A stretch of 64,000 nt of DNA, taken from assembly GCA_003439945.1 (NCBI GenBank), contig QVRM01005485.1, positions 62,001 to 126,000 on the forward strand, in the 5' to 3' direction. The notes below the pieces were generated by a model. That model was given only the letters and a program-made list of their open reading frames with translations, had not been told where the DNA came from and did not search any database. The first letter of the stretch is position 1; every line of letters starts with the position of its first letter. The stretch is from Dermanyssus gallinae. Lineage: Eukaryota; Arthropoda; Arachnida; Mesostigmata; Dermanyssidae. Shown here in pieces: positions 23,000 to 34,983 of this stretch. Position numbers and translations under genes: made by a program.

Positions 23000-25945
23000 A
23001 ATATCGAGCAAGAATCTGGCGGGTTGGCTGATTCCAGGCATCGACCACCACGTGGCCTATGGCCTACTGCATTAGTTGTCGGTCCGTTTGTCGGTCTCTC
23101 CGTCTAACGACGCTAACGAGGCGTGCAGAGATTACATCCTGACCCTGCACGATTACTTCCTGCTGCTGCTGATGCTGCTAGATGCTACCATCTTTCCTGG
23201 CGGCGCAAAGCTCGGGCACCGTCTTAGCTCGGCAAAGGCCGAGTGAGAGAAGACTCAGGCGAGTCACATTCACGCGTTAGAGCCAACGGAAGGAAGTAGC
23301 TAATGTCGCTGCTAGTGAGGGGCCGTATGCCCTTTCATACATGCCATTTTCTAGGCTTACATTCGTTTGCATTATTGTACGATATCTGGATGGCTTCGAT
23401 ATACAGTTGCTCCCGTTTAATGTCTGCAGCCGAGTCTGAAACACAGTCGTTCGGTTTTCTAACTTTATTTGGGAAGCGGCAAAGAGTAGACGTCAGGTCA
23501 ACTAAGTTGGGCAAATAAAAGAGTTGTCCGTAGAATCACAACTCATAGTTCTATCGGTATTGGGTGTTGTTAGAAACGTGTACCGAGCAATCATTTCAGA
23601 CCTGTTTAACTAACGGCTTTAAAATTATATCTGCCCTAACATTCCAGATGATGAGATGACCACGTTCCTACGGGATGAGACTTTGTCCGTCCGGCCTCAG
23701 CTGGCTATTGCAACCGACTGACAGGTTTTTGTGCTGCTAGAATGTGGGCCGAGTAAAGGCGAAGTGACGTGAGTGGCGTAGTGCCGTAGCGACACGACAG
23801 AGCGTGCTCCCCTCTGCCGCTTACTGAAGCTCTACACAGATTGCGTGGGTAGAGTGCGCCACTTACCTCCTCAACCGCAAACCGGAAACTATGCGGAATG
23901 TGTTATTGTCCAGCATTGTCCCTAGCCGTGGCGAGGGAAGGGCTTGAAGCCGCTTGCCATTTATTTGTAGAAAGCACGCTTTGAAACGGGCTCACCCAGA
24001 ACTGTCGGGAACGGGATTTTCTAGTTTGTGGCGGAGTTCAGATTCAACGACCCGATGCATATGTTATGTGCTCTGGTTTGAATCCTCTCTGGTCGCGAAA
24101 ATGAGCGAAAGCGGCGAGCGTTGATTCGACGATCCCACTATCGGTCGAGGAGGCCCTGACGGCGACAACATGCTGCGTTACTTCGGACAACGAGTCTAGG
24201 TAGCACGATAGGGCCATATTTACCGCTCGGCGCAGCTTCAAATTATCCGCACTGACGTGAAGTGCAGCTTATCAATTATGTAAAGATACTTTAAATCATT
24301 TTATCAAAGACAAATATCTTTACTCAATGGCTCAATGTTAAGCAGAAATTGCAGAGTACTTCATCCAACTGCTGCAGTAGGACATCAAAGTTGACTCAAT
24401 ATGCAGGCCGTAGATAGACTGTGTCTCTGTGGGTACAGTGCTGGGTGTGCGTTCTCTCGCTCTCCCGCTCTGATGTATGGTAGCTGTTCATGTGCGGGTA
24501 TCTTGGGAGAGCAAGAATGCTTGACTCTGCTCGTTATCCAGGCGTAAGCGTGACTCAGCCTCGAGTGCTCTGACTCTTTTGACGCCCTCGATATTTGCCG
24601 CCAATTTATTCCCGTTTTCGAGATACCACGGCTGCAGTTTTAGCGTTAGCCTGTCTTGAAGGCAGCTCAGAGATGCCGATGCAGAATAGTGCTGGACCGC
24701 AAGTGTACCTCTGCTGTATGTCAGAACATGATTGTATGGTTTCTCGACCGTTTTTCTTGCACAGGGCAATACTCTTTACACTATAGAAAATCGTATGCGC
24801 AAACTGTGACAAACGTCCTTTAATCTCTAGGGCGACATATCGTACTAGGGTTTGCAAAAGTGCGTAGGCATTATTGAGATCAATTAGGTGGCGAGGCCAT
24901 AGACTGTCGGGTTCGTCGGAAAAACTGTTAGGGAATCTTCTGACGGCGTTACGGATTGCAGTCGACGTAACGGCGTCAGGAGATTCCCTCGCCACGTCCA
25001 CGTCATTTTGACCGAGCGGTGCCTGTGCGCCTATTGGTCTGCGGCGATCAGAATCTACAGTGAGAGCTGTCCTGATACGCACTTTAGTCGTGTGAGGGTT
25101 ATCCGATATGCAAGCACTCCTCTAAAGGCATAGCCGGTTCACGTGGATTAGTGAAGTGAAGCCTTTTCCAACAATACCCTGATGCCACATTAGCCGGCTG
25201 CGTCTTATCCTTGAATTAATTTTGTACGACGGAAGCAAAACTATGTTTGAAAAGAAGCTGGCTGCGGGTAAAATATCACAACTCTACAGGCGCGACCTTG
25301 GACTGTTGGACAGCTCACTTCGCATACTGTCGAAAAGCTTCATGGGATTGAGCCGGCTTGGACAAAAACTGCAACCGGCTTATGATTACCCTTGCAGAAG
25401 CGGCCGCGCGCGGTATTTTTGCAATCCGTCTAGTGGTGCAGTCAATTCCACAGCGACGGCAGCGCAGAAATGAGTGGACAATGGACAATCGGGGCAGGAT
25501 ATTGCCCGTTCTAACATTTTGGGGCATACCTTAATAGGTTTCGCTACCCCTTAAAGCCTCAGGGCGCTAAAAATTGTCGCGTCATCCTGCGATGGGTGGA
25601 CTCCGCTAATTTTCCCTTCTACTGACAAAAAGAAGCCGCTTGACCTTGATGAGGCCGGTACTCAGGCCATAGACTGCAAACTAAGGAGAACGTCTTTGGC
25701 CTAATTGTCCACCGTCATAACAATGGGTTGGCCGTTTCGGGTAAACGGTGGCTCTTCTACTTTCGCTTTTATATGGCCGGCAAGAGCGTCGCACACAGCA
25801 TTAAAGTTTATCTACTAGTATATTTTTCTTTCTTCCCGAAAAAATGATCGCCTTCAGTATGGCACAGCCCCTGCCGCGGGGTTACTACGCGGGACGACGA
25901 TGGTTTTACCCCCAGCCCCAACCTTACTCCATCCAACGTCATCCC
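23000..25945. other. Unassigned, GC-richer tract with several open frames
   Basis: Minus-strand frames at 25082-24606 (158 codons), 24769-24488 and 24241-24044, and a plus-strand frame at 25222-25473, are the longest. None has a motif I recognise, and minus-strand frames overlap one another. A decayed mobile element is possible given the surroundings, but I cannot name one. Confidence 0.3.
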
Positions 25946-25950
25946 CCTCC

Positions 25951-26170
25951 TCAATGGTGTTCCTTGCACCGCAACCTTACTTCCCCCAGTAAAGATGTGT
26001 CCTTCCTAGTCAATTGATGACAATGGTTTATACACCCAAAACACCAACCGTGGCGTTTGCTACGCCATTCGCCTCCCCGCTGTTTTGCTAGCACTCTCCA
26101 TGTGCGCTTGAACGAATTCAACCTGTGATACACGCATACCTTCGATGCGAGCATCTTCAACTAGACTGGA
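25951..26170 (-). mobile_element. Possible gag-like (LINE ORF1) scrap
   Basis: The minus-strand frame reads RHGWCFGCINHCHQLTRKDT and then RLRCKEHH. The Cys/His order resembles the paired zinc knuckles of R1-type ORF1 proteins, with altered spacing. Minus-strand frames at 26614-26369 and 26818-26630 could be the preceding part of the same ORF1, but they carry no diagnostic motif. Confidence 0.25.
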
Positions 26171-26770
26171 TGCGACCCGCTTCACACAACCCATCTCTGG
26201 ATGACGAGTTGGACCGCCCGTATTACTGATTGCTCCAATCGTACGTTAATTCGTTGCCACTGCACGACCTGTATCCAGCGACGTGGTTTATGGGATTAGC
26301 GGCTCACTCTCTGGCCGTTCGTCGGAGTTCGTTGCACAGGCCAGCTGGCTCTGTACAAACAAATGCATTTATCTTCTTCGATTCCGACGAAGATACAGAG
26401 AAAGAGAGGAGGGGTAAAGCGTAAGAGTATATTCGTTTATAGCGTTACTTCTCGGCACGCAGGCTCTCGCAGTCATGCAGCGGTAGCAGGCAAAAACAAT
26501 CCCCACTTTGGGTAAAGGAGCTCTCTCATCCATCTCCTTTATTATCTGCTTCTCGTTTGGAACTGGACATCTCAGTCGGGTCCTGTCGTCGGGCCATTTA
26601 TTTCTACCGGCCATCCGGTTGCTAACAAACTAAGGGCTGGCAAAAGCTGCGCTTGCCAATGATGAGTCCTCGAGTTCTGCAACGAAAGGTACGCCAACAG
26701 AACGACGCCAACTAATAGTCGAAATAATACCACTGGTGTCTTTGGTTGTGTGATCTTTTTTGGATACTAT

Positions 26771-26818
26771 TTGCTGATTGGTGCTGTTGCCACGGTTGCT
26801 GATTGGTGCTGCTGCCAT
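26771..26818. repeat. Short tandem duplication, 25-bp period
   Basis: TTGCTGATTGGTGCTGTTGC is followed 25 bp later by TTGCTGATTGGTGCTGCTGC. Two units only. Confidence 0.8.
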
Positions 26819-26899
26819 GATGCTGTTAGAATCTCGCTAACAACACAATATCACACGTGCATTGAGTAGGTGTTTCGCTTGGGTTCGCCGTCGAATTTT

Positions 26900-28390
26900 A
26901 AGGCAAAAAAACTCAATAGCTATTCCTGATTATTGCCTGCACGTGTTAGTCTCTGCTGATCTTAAAGCGTGACTTGACTATCAAGCGACTTAAGATAATA
27001 AATAGTTATGTGTGATTCTCGAGCTATGACGAGTGATTTTCCTAATGGAGTGGGTCATTTATGCATGCACTCAATCTCGGTCTCAATGCGGTCCGTGTCC
27101 TGTATCGACCATCGAAGGCGCTAATGATGTCCGATGTGGCCAACCACGGCAGCACATGTCTTGTCAGCATTTGCAACTAGTCAGACCTTTTATAACGACC
27201 GTTACATAAGTGAATGTTTGGCAAAAGGAAATTGACAGATGATGGTCTGGATGGGCTACCACCAGTTTTAACAAACAAAGAGAATTGCCAAAAAGTACAA
27301 CAAATAATTAATACGTGAGGAAGAGCAGAATGAGAGAGCTCAAGTGTACCTTTCTACAACACGTGACTAGGTTAAAAACCTACAATGTAACCCTAAAAGT
27401 TAGGACGCGTTCTGACGTAGTTACAAATGGCGTAAACATTGCCCTTAGCGCTGCATCCAATGACTAAAGCGACGATTTTGCAGATCCTGTTTACGAAGGT
27501 ATCATGAATATATCAGTTCCGTAGGCAAGGTACAGAGAGTTATACCAGTCCTGGCTAGTACCTAGCAGTGGGATCATCAGCAGAGTAGTTGCGTCTCAAA
27601 GTTAAAACACACCATCACGACACCCGGGTCAGGGACAGCCATCCAGCGTTTACCTTACTTACGTCGAGACTTGGCGTCAAGACGTGCAGATGAGATCACT
27701 GTTATCACGAATCTCATAGCTAAAACGTTGAATTCAGAAACATAGGTAGTATGTGTGATAATAGATAATAAATCTATGTTAAAGCTCAATTGACCGCTTT
27801 GACTGTCTGGTTATTTCGAGCTCACTTGGTTTAAGGAGTTGCATTTCGTCCATGTGAAAGTGCAAGTCCCTGCACTTATTACAATTCGGTGCATTGCTAA
27901 AGTATACGTTGTACTCCATACAGCTAATTTATTACGACTCCGATTTAAACCTAATATCTACGAGAAGCGCCTGAGTCATTGTGGGGAGGGGCTTTTACAT
28001 AACTTTATCAAGAAACGCGTGATGCTATTTTTTATACTATTGCCTTTATTAGAGATTTTTTTAAGTGCGTTTTATTTACAGTATCTTATGTGTATTACAA
28101 CAATATAGTCGTGTAGTTCGTAAGGCTGAAAGCCCGTGTACGCAGCACTGGAACATCCAATACATATGATGTATTTTTCTTTAGATAAACGCAAACACTC
28201 TATTTTTAAGGTTTAGGCATTCATTAAAATACTTGAAGAATTTGCTTGCGAGCCTGCCGTTCTGTGTAAAAGGTCCTGCAGGTCAGGAACAACTAGGTCG
28301 ACATGACCTTGTACAGGGTCGTGTAAAAGAACTTATCGACTAAAATTGTAACGATTATAATTTAATTTTTTCCGCAAAAATATATAACAG
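26900..28390. other. No recognisable gene
   Basis: AT-rich DNA with only short frames and no visible repeats. Confidence 0.4.
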
Positions 28391-28480
28391 GAGCAGCCCA
28401 CTTTGCTTCGTGTCGGGATCAAACCCTATAATTTGTGGCATCAGAGTTGCAGGCTATCTCCACCACGCCGTCTTGCCGAC
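28391..28480 (-). mobile_element. tRNA-derived SINE head (minus strand)
   Basis: Read on the minus strand, box A-like GGCGTGGTGGAGATAGCC is followed by box B GGGTTTGATCCC at tRNA spacing. The body downstream does not match the SINE copies at 48-51 kb, although the heads look related (both GGCGTGGTGG). It may be a related subfamily or a tRNA pseudogene. Confidence 0.45.
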
Positions 28481-30010
28481 GTCCTATAGAATTAAAACCA
28501 ACGTTTGCGTTCAAAATGTTTCCCCGCCGACCAAATGTCTTTGCCAGTAAATCCCTCGCCGATTATAATAATTCCAATCTTTTTACAACTTAAGCTGTGG
28601 TATTTGATTGTCACCGGGACGGGAGGCATCGCTATCTACGTAATCTGTTTTGCTACTAATACCGTCTCATCCCGAATCTGAATTAGACCGAATTCGATTC
28701 GGAGCAGGGACGAAGCTTAACTATTTCACTTCACTGCAACCAAAATAATGAATCCGCTTTAGTTACATATCAGCAAAGAACAAGGTTCGATAAGGTAGAA
28801 CCTCTTTGAAAACTCACATTAAAGGTGTGTGTTTTGAAGGTGACGCTATATAGGAGTTTTTCTGTATACATAGCGTGAAATACATTTAATCAGTGTGCCG
28901 TTAATTAAATTCCCGTTGGCTCTTTACGAGACCATTGAAAATGTAAAAAGTTTTTTTAAGAAGGCCGCTATACTTCAATGGAAACTCAAGTTGCCGTCTT
29001 TGGTACAAACCCAACTAAAAAAATCTTGTGCCCAAATATAAAAAAATAACATAGTCAAGATACTTGGTTCAATTTGTCTTAACTAGTATTAAAAAATTCT
29101 ATTATAAAAGCTATCATTAGAATCGTGTTGGCGTTACAGCAACATTAGAATACTGTTGGCAAACATTATTTTAATGTTGGCCTAATCAGGGCAACTTTAA
29201 AATCATGTTTAGGTTTTATTGTGGTTATTATTGCCTCATTATAATCTGCAAGGGTCCATTCTTAGAACATAGAAAAATTCACTTCATATTTAATGAACGT
29301 ACTTAGGCAATTCATATTTCATATTCAACATTTTATTTCTCCACGAAGCAATGGAATCGACGGCAACTCTAAAATCTAATGACTAACTTTCCTTGCATTG
29401 AGCTCAAAGGTTTTTAACAGATGGGTTAAGTTTGGCACCATATAAGACAATCGCTGACCTATAATCTTTACCGCTACAAGTGTTTTGCATTTCTAGAAAG
29501 TGTTACAGGCACTTGACCTTTCACAATAATTTTTACATTTTACTATATCCTGTCCGATAATTCGATTCATATCAGTTTACTATATCCTGTGAGAAGACCA
29601 CAAGGACAGTCATAATGAATACATTACATTAGACAGATAAACCTTTTGTTGATGTATTTAGATCGGTCAGTACCTTTGGGAGTAACTAATCGCTGATTCC
29701 AAAGGCGATTTAGTCTGATGTCGAACAAGTAAAGAGCTTACTACTACAGCCAGGCCTAGCAGCCGTAGGACGTTTTTGTTAATAATAAAACGTATCAGAC
29801 CCGAACGGCCGAGGACCTAGAATAAACCATATTACTAAGAAAAACGTATGCATGTCCTAGTGCAAGCGTAAACATGGGTGGTCAAAATTGGCACCTTGTA
29901 ACTCCAAAACTAGCAGTTATAGACCTAACTGAATGTTATGATTAGATTAAATTCAGATCACAAATAGCAAAGAGCGTCTGGATTGCAAGAGCAAGCACGA
30001 CGAGACAGAT
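28481..30010. other. AT-rich unique DNA
   Basis: No gene or element recognised. A short near-repeat (ATTAGAATCGTGTTGGC / ATTAGAATACTGTTGGC) lies at 29115-29162. Confidence 0.4.
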
Positions 30011-30019
30011 TGCCACCTG

Positions 30020-30319
30020 ATGGAGGTATTTAGCACTCATAGTGGTTTAAGGCAGTATCCGTATCGGACTTGTATTTTGTCGAGCCGCCTCTTCCTTGTG
30101 CTCAACTCGGCTGCGGTGGGGGATAGTGCTGAGCAAACTGTCTTTGAATGCGAGTGTTGCCGAGTTGAAAGCAGTAAGGCAGACGAAGCTCTTAAGACGC
30201 AACCACTCACTCCGGAAACAACGGTTGAATTTATGCCGAAGCCTCAGTTCAACTGGTCGCGCGTAAGAGACAACTTACGCGAGGTGACGAAAACCGTGGA
30301 GCTGATAAATTGCAATTGA
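30020..30319 (+). mobile_element. R1-like LINE ORF2 C-terminus
   Basis: The open frame of about 99 codons contains VGDSAEQTVFECECCRVESS, matching the terminal zinc-binding 'DTAEHTxFECxxxxxxR' motif of R1-type ORF2 proteins (His replaced by Gln). It is followed by LTPETTVEFMPKPQFNWSRV, matching 'LTPENxVxxMLxSxxxWxxV', and a Lys/Glu-rich end. Order, spacing and the stop about 40 residues after the Trp all fit the C-terminus of such a protein. The upstream RT was not found, so this is a 5'-truncated remnant. Confidence 0.65.
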
Positions 30320-30329
30320 AGAACAGGCT

Positions 30330-31200
30330 CTGACGGCCGGCGTGCCACTTTGCTACTGCTGCTGCTGCTGCTGCGGCCGCCGCGATTTCTACCGCAGCAG
30401 TTGCTTTGCGTTACCCTTTCTTCGGCCTCTGGGCTCTAAACTCTGAGCAGGGACACTGGCAGGCGGGAATAAGCCCACCCCCAACGCTAGTCATTAGTGT
30501 ATTGGTCGTTGCGAGGGTGTCTCTCTCCAGTCTATTAGCCGTTCGGGGGATCTCTAAGATTGTACAGCATTTTCCTATCCCCTCGATCTTTTTCCTCTCT
30601 GCATATACTGCCTTTTCTCCGGTGTGGCTGAACTTGGAACAACGGCCCCGGTCCGTGAAATGTGGGAGGGAGAGTGTATGTGTATTTAGATAGATAAATA
30701 TAAAGGAAACGAGAGAGAGAGAGAAAGAGAAGAAAGAGAGGCTATCACCTTTTTCTCCCGAGGCAGCCGTGTGCGGCGTACATACGCCTGTCGTAGGGCT
30801 GTCTTCTGCTGTCCTCTATGGCTCTCTTTTGCTGCGGCAGCGACCACTTTGTGATAGAGCGGCTTAGTAATAATAGGCGGTGCTCCAAATCCCGCTGAGA
30901 GAGGTGGCGACGGTGGCTCACTTTCCTGAAAACGATGGATCGTGTCTTCTGTGTCGGCAGAAAGGGTCGCGGCTTTGTACTAAACTCAGCCGGGTGGGAC
31001 GAGGCTCTAGATGAATGGCAGGAAACAGAAGCCTTAAAAAATAGGACCGGGGTCACGGGCCCGCGACGAACAACGAAACGCAGAATAAGGGAAGAAGGAG
31101 AGAAGAAAGAAGCAGCAGAAGAAGAAGAAGACGCCGAGGACGAGAAACGACCAACTTAATGACGCCCGAAAGGGCGTCGCTGATCTGAATCTTTCCCGAC
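30330..31200. other. GC-richer islet with (CTG)n, function unknown
   Basis: A CTG/CGG triplet run (30354-30384, then GCCGCCGCG), a GAGA tract (30708-30740) and a GAA/GAG-rich tract (31085-31150) give Glu/Lys-rich frames. Composition differs from the AT-rich flanks. It could be a promoter-proximal or exonic region of a host gene, but I see no splice or domain evidence. Confidence 0.3.
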
Positions 31201-33325
31201 CTGACCCGCGAGGGAGCGGATCGGCGTCGTGGGACATCCGGAAGTACTTGGCAGTTCTGCTCACTCTACCGTATTGGTTAAGTCGACAGGATTGGTCGGT
31301 GTCGGTGCATAAAAATAGCAGTCCTGAACAGCAAGCTGCGCATATACACTGTCTCCTGCGTTTTGAACATGCGTTCGTAAGTGATACAGCTTAAACAGCG
31401 CAGATGCCTAATTGGCGTATAGTGCCAGGTGTCAGTAGCGATATTGCGATTTGCTGACTCACATTTCTGTATGTAGGGTGATACCGGTATACTGGCGACG
31501 CGGGCCATTCCACACGAGTAAGTTTTGCTCACTCCACTCGCTTCTTCACGCCCCGCCTGCCTTTGTCATCGCGGGTCCAAATAAATGCTACGTATTATAA
31601 TTCGTCTATTCGTCACAAAAAAAGAATAAAGATTCACTTTTGTTTGCTTTTCAACGTTAGAAAATCTAATTTATATGCAACGTCTATATGTACAAGAACC
31701 AAGCGTGAGCTCGACCACGATATAGTGCGCTCATGCTCCACTGCACCATCCATTTTGCTATAGTGCACTAAAGTATTAATTAAGCCTCCGGTAGTTTGCC
31801 TGAATATCTGCATCATATGCCTAGTTGTTACATTATTTATACAAAATGTATGTAATGTTAGAATCACGCTGCCGTGCATTATTCTGGGAATTACGCTAAT
31901 CACGTAAATAATTTTATGGCAGTATAGACAATTTGAAATTGTCGCATTGAGTTGCCAATATCAACTGTCCTGGAAATCCGAACATACTGTTATTAGACTT
32001 TTAACAAAAAAAGTGCCTATTTCTCTGATACGTGTTCGTTGATCAATTTAGATATATAATAGATACCTCAATTAGAGTTTATTTAAAAATTGTATCATTT
32101 GCAATATGGCCTTTACAGCAACTTATGAAGGCCACATAAGATCTCCTAGATGAGCGTTGCACAGAGGACCAATTTTTTTTAGTGCCGAGCCTATGACTCG
32201 ATGTGCGATGCCTTTAAACTTAACTTCATATTTATAAGCTAGCGTATTAGCATCAATGTTTTAGCGTGCCCACACTTACATAGGCACTGATGTCCGGCTA
32301 CCACCTTGCCATGGGTCGCCTTGCTTTCACGAACTCCACGCCTACGAAAGGATGCTCTTTGAAAGGTGGCAACGTGGTCAATTACCAACTACTTATTTGT
32401 GTTGGAAACACCGTTTACATCTACTTGCCAATTTAGCTAAGCTATCCCAGGAGGAAGGTTTACCCTTGCGTTTCGGCAGGACTGATACAATAGGTCGCGT
32501 ACCCAATATGATATACCTCACCAACGCTAACAGAGAACTGGTCAGACAAAGGCGAGCTACTTTAGAAACGAGTCGTTATTGCCGTGGTGGGGAGTGTTGT
32601 GAGGACCCACGCCTATGTTAAGATACTCGCATCTAACTGCATAAGTAAGGTATCACGCTACGAACTGAGTTCGATATTTATTCCTTGTGCAGTCCAGTGC
32701 GTCTTAAGAATTGTACGTTTATTATTATAACGTAAGAGAGATGTTCCGACGATTTTAATCTAGGAACTGCGGGCGGGTTTGTTTTTGGCGGGACACAAAG
32801 CTTTCGTTTCGAGCTGTACTAGCGTTTGCAGATTCGGGCCAACTTTGTTATACCTCTATAAATGTGAAGCAAAACACCTTAACAAATTATTTAAATATGC
32901 TGCCCGTTAAATTATGAAATGTTCTCCTTTTTCGCGTACTCTGTCACATATCCCCATTGGAAGGCGCTACGACGGGTCATGTAGAGTGTGAGTCAGCACC
33001 ATTACATCTGGTGCCATGGGCCTCGCTTCTATCGGACTTGAAAAAGAGCATATCGTCAGGCCATTTTCTCCTTCCCGGAACAAGCCTATGGCTTAGGCAT
33101 TGCTGTGAATCTAACCGAAGGCTCTGCCAAAAGCGCCGATACCAGCATATCTAGCCGCCCGACCACCGTAGCCGATGCATGATAATGGATAAAAGCGTCC
33201 AGCAGTGTCCTGCATTTGCACTGACGAAGCTCTATCAACGTTGCGCCCAGTCAAATCTTCATAGTCATATCCTCGAGCAATGTATCCAGTGAGGCGCTTA
33301 GAAGAGCGTACAGCCAGGCCCTTTA
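31201..33325. other. No recognisable gene
   Basis: Mixed composition. Frames at 32352-32621 (89 codons, plus) and 31278-31532 (minus) have no motif I can name. Confidence 0.4.
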
Positions 33326-33329
33326 GGCG

Positions 33330-33840
33330 GGCTTTTCCAGTGTTATTATGAGTCGAGATGGTTTAAGCGTCAAGCTTCTCAAACAGGAGGATGAGTTTGA
33401 CACTTGCAAGCCATTTATCCCGGTTAGCATGATTACACTCGGGTAAAAATGGCGCTCCCAGTAATTCCAAATCCTGAGATGGTTTCCAAATTCTGAGATG
33501 ATTGACAAAATTCTGAGATAGTTACCAAATCCTGAGATGGTTTCCAAATCCTGAGATGGTTATCTTTAGACCAGGCAGGAGCTCCCGGAGTGTCGCAGCT
33601 GCGTTCTCTGCCCACATCGACTCTTTGCACAGAAACAATACTTCGCACTTAGCGGCGTTCAGCTTCAATTCCGTCATAGCCTCACATTAGCGAATTTTAC
33701 GAACACTTTCTATAACGTCCCCCAGGGAACCACCTAGGACTCCATCGTCTAGGTACCATGAATTAAGTGGACATCTTAGCGATGCGACTAGGCCGTTAAC
33801 CAGGTCGCCTTGCTAGACTTATTTTTTGAAGGTTTTGGAA
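33330..33840 (-). mobile_element. E-family retroelement RT fragment (YLDD)
   Basis: On the minus strand, one frame reads CPLNSWYLDDGVLGGSLGDV with the catalytic YLDDG at 33755-33741. It then reads ESVRKIR, a stop, and ELKLNAAKCEVLFLCKES. The 'LNxWYLDDGxLGG...LNxxKCE' order is the palm region of an RT group that, as I remember it, carries the '(V/I)QRGNAASV' C-terminal domain seen at 19.7, 39.7 and 52.0 kb. Downstream frames (YALLSASLDTLLED) may be the following thumb region but are shifted. A minisatellite (33467-33563) interrupts the coding. This is the only RT part of the E family in the window; the link to the C-terminal copies is inferred. Confidence 0.5.
33467..33563. repeat. Minisatellite, 19-20 bp unit, five copies
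   Basis: Units of the form CCAAATCCTGAGATGGTTT start at about 33467, 33486, 33505, 33525 and 33544, with one to four changes each. The array sits inside the decayed E-family RT reading frame. Confidence 0.9.
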
Positions 33841-33844
33841 ATGC

Positions 33845-34949
33845 GTGATGCGCCTGCGTCACTGGCAGCTAACAGTGTCTAGTAAGGGACTCGGCAAACC
33901 CACTTAAACCGATATCTTTTTCACTTCCCCAGGCTCGGAATTGCACGGCAGTGTATTGGCACCAGTGAAAGAACTCTCACATTCTAGCGTGCCGGACAGT
34001 CACACTCATCCAAAAAGTTTGCAGATATTCTACACTGCGATTCAGTAACGTTATTCCTAGTTATTTGACATAACGACCGATCCGTGCTGGGATGCGTGGT
34101 ATGAGTGTTGGCATTATTAGTGGCTTCTTCCATGACATACTGTCTTTTCTTGTGCTGAAACTGGCGTATGCCGTGCAGCGTATATTTCTATCTCGTCTAA
34201 GTATCACTTTAACTAGCTAAGCAGAAGGTGGTGCAGGCGACGGCGAGTCTCTTATAAGTTGACCCAGTAAATGGTGAGTATCTGTAGGATGGACCCCTAT
34301 GACATGCACACGCAGTTCTCGGAATGACCTTAAAAAATCCTGCACATTTCGCAGGTATACGACTGTTGTAATTGCAGTTGGGGCTGATTGGAGTTTATTT
34401 CGGCTGAAAGTTGGAAGCTCATAATAAATGCGTAGTGTTCTAGCGTTCGTTTGCGCTCAGATTTTTAATTATAATGGTAAGTGTCAGTGTCTTTTTGCCG
34501 ACGGCCGAAATCAAATCCTGTCTTTCCAGGCTCAGATTCATAAAAATTCACTTTTAGGGTTACACGATTCATTTGTAGTATGGACGGCGGAGGGTGACTC
34601 AATGTTTTTCCACTATTGTCTAGAATCGGTCGTTGGACGACGGGCTTCGCTCGATTTCATCACTTTCACTTGGTACTGTGCCTTCCTATGCCAGCAGTGG
34701 AGTACTTCTCTCTGTAAACTTCTTTGACACCTTGTCCTTTGAGACACTCTAGAGGATCTTTTTCAGAAAACTGAGAATTCGTTTTCCAAAGATGTTACGC
34801 CAGAGCGGTGATCTGTCGATGAGCTCTTGAGTGTCCATTCCGCAAACATTTTTTGTGCTTTGGACGGACGCTAGTTGCTCTTGAGTGGATAGCCAATTTA
34901 CCCTGCGACGTAATCCGTGCGTGCGTGCCGGGGATAGATTACCGTATCG

Positions 34950-34983
<34 letters not shown>

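Noticed and set aside
24606..25082. 158-codon minus-strand frame as a possible exon
   Set aside because: No recognisable domain; neighbouring frames overlap and no splice context could be argued.
33467..33563. CRISPR-like array
   Set aside because: Units are contiguous without spacers, in a eukaryotic context; it is a minisatellite.
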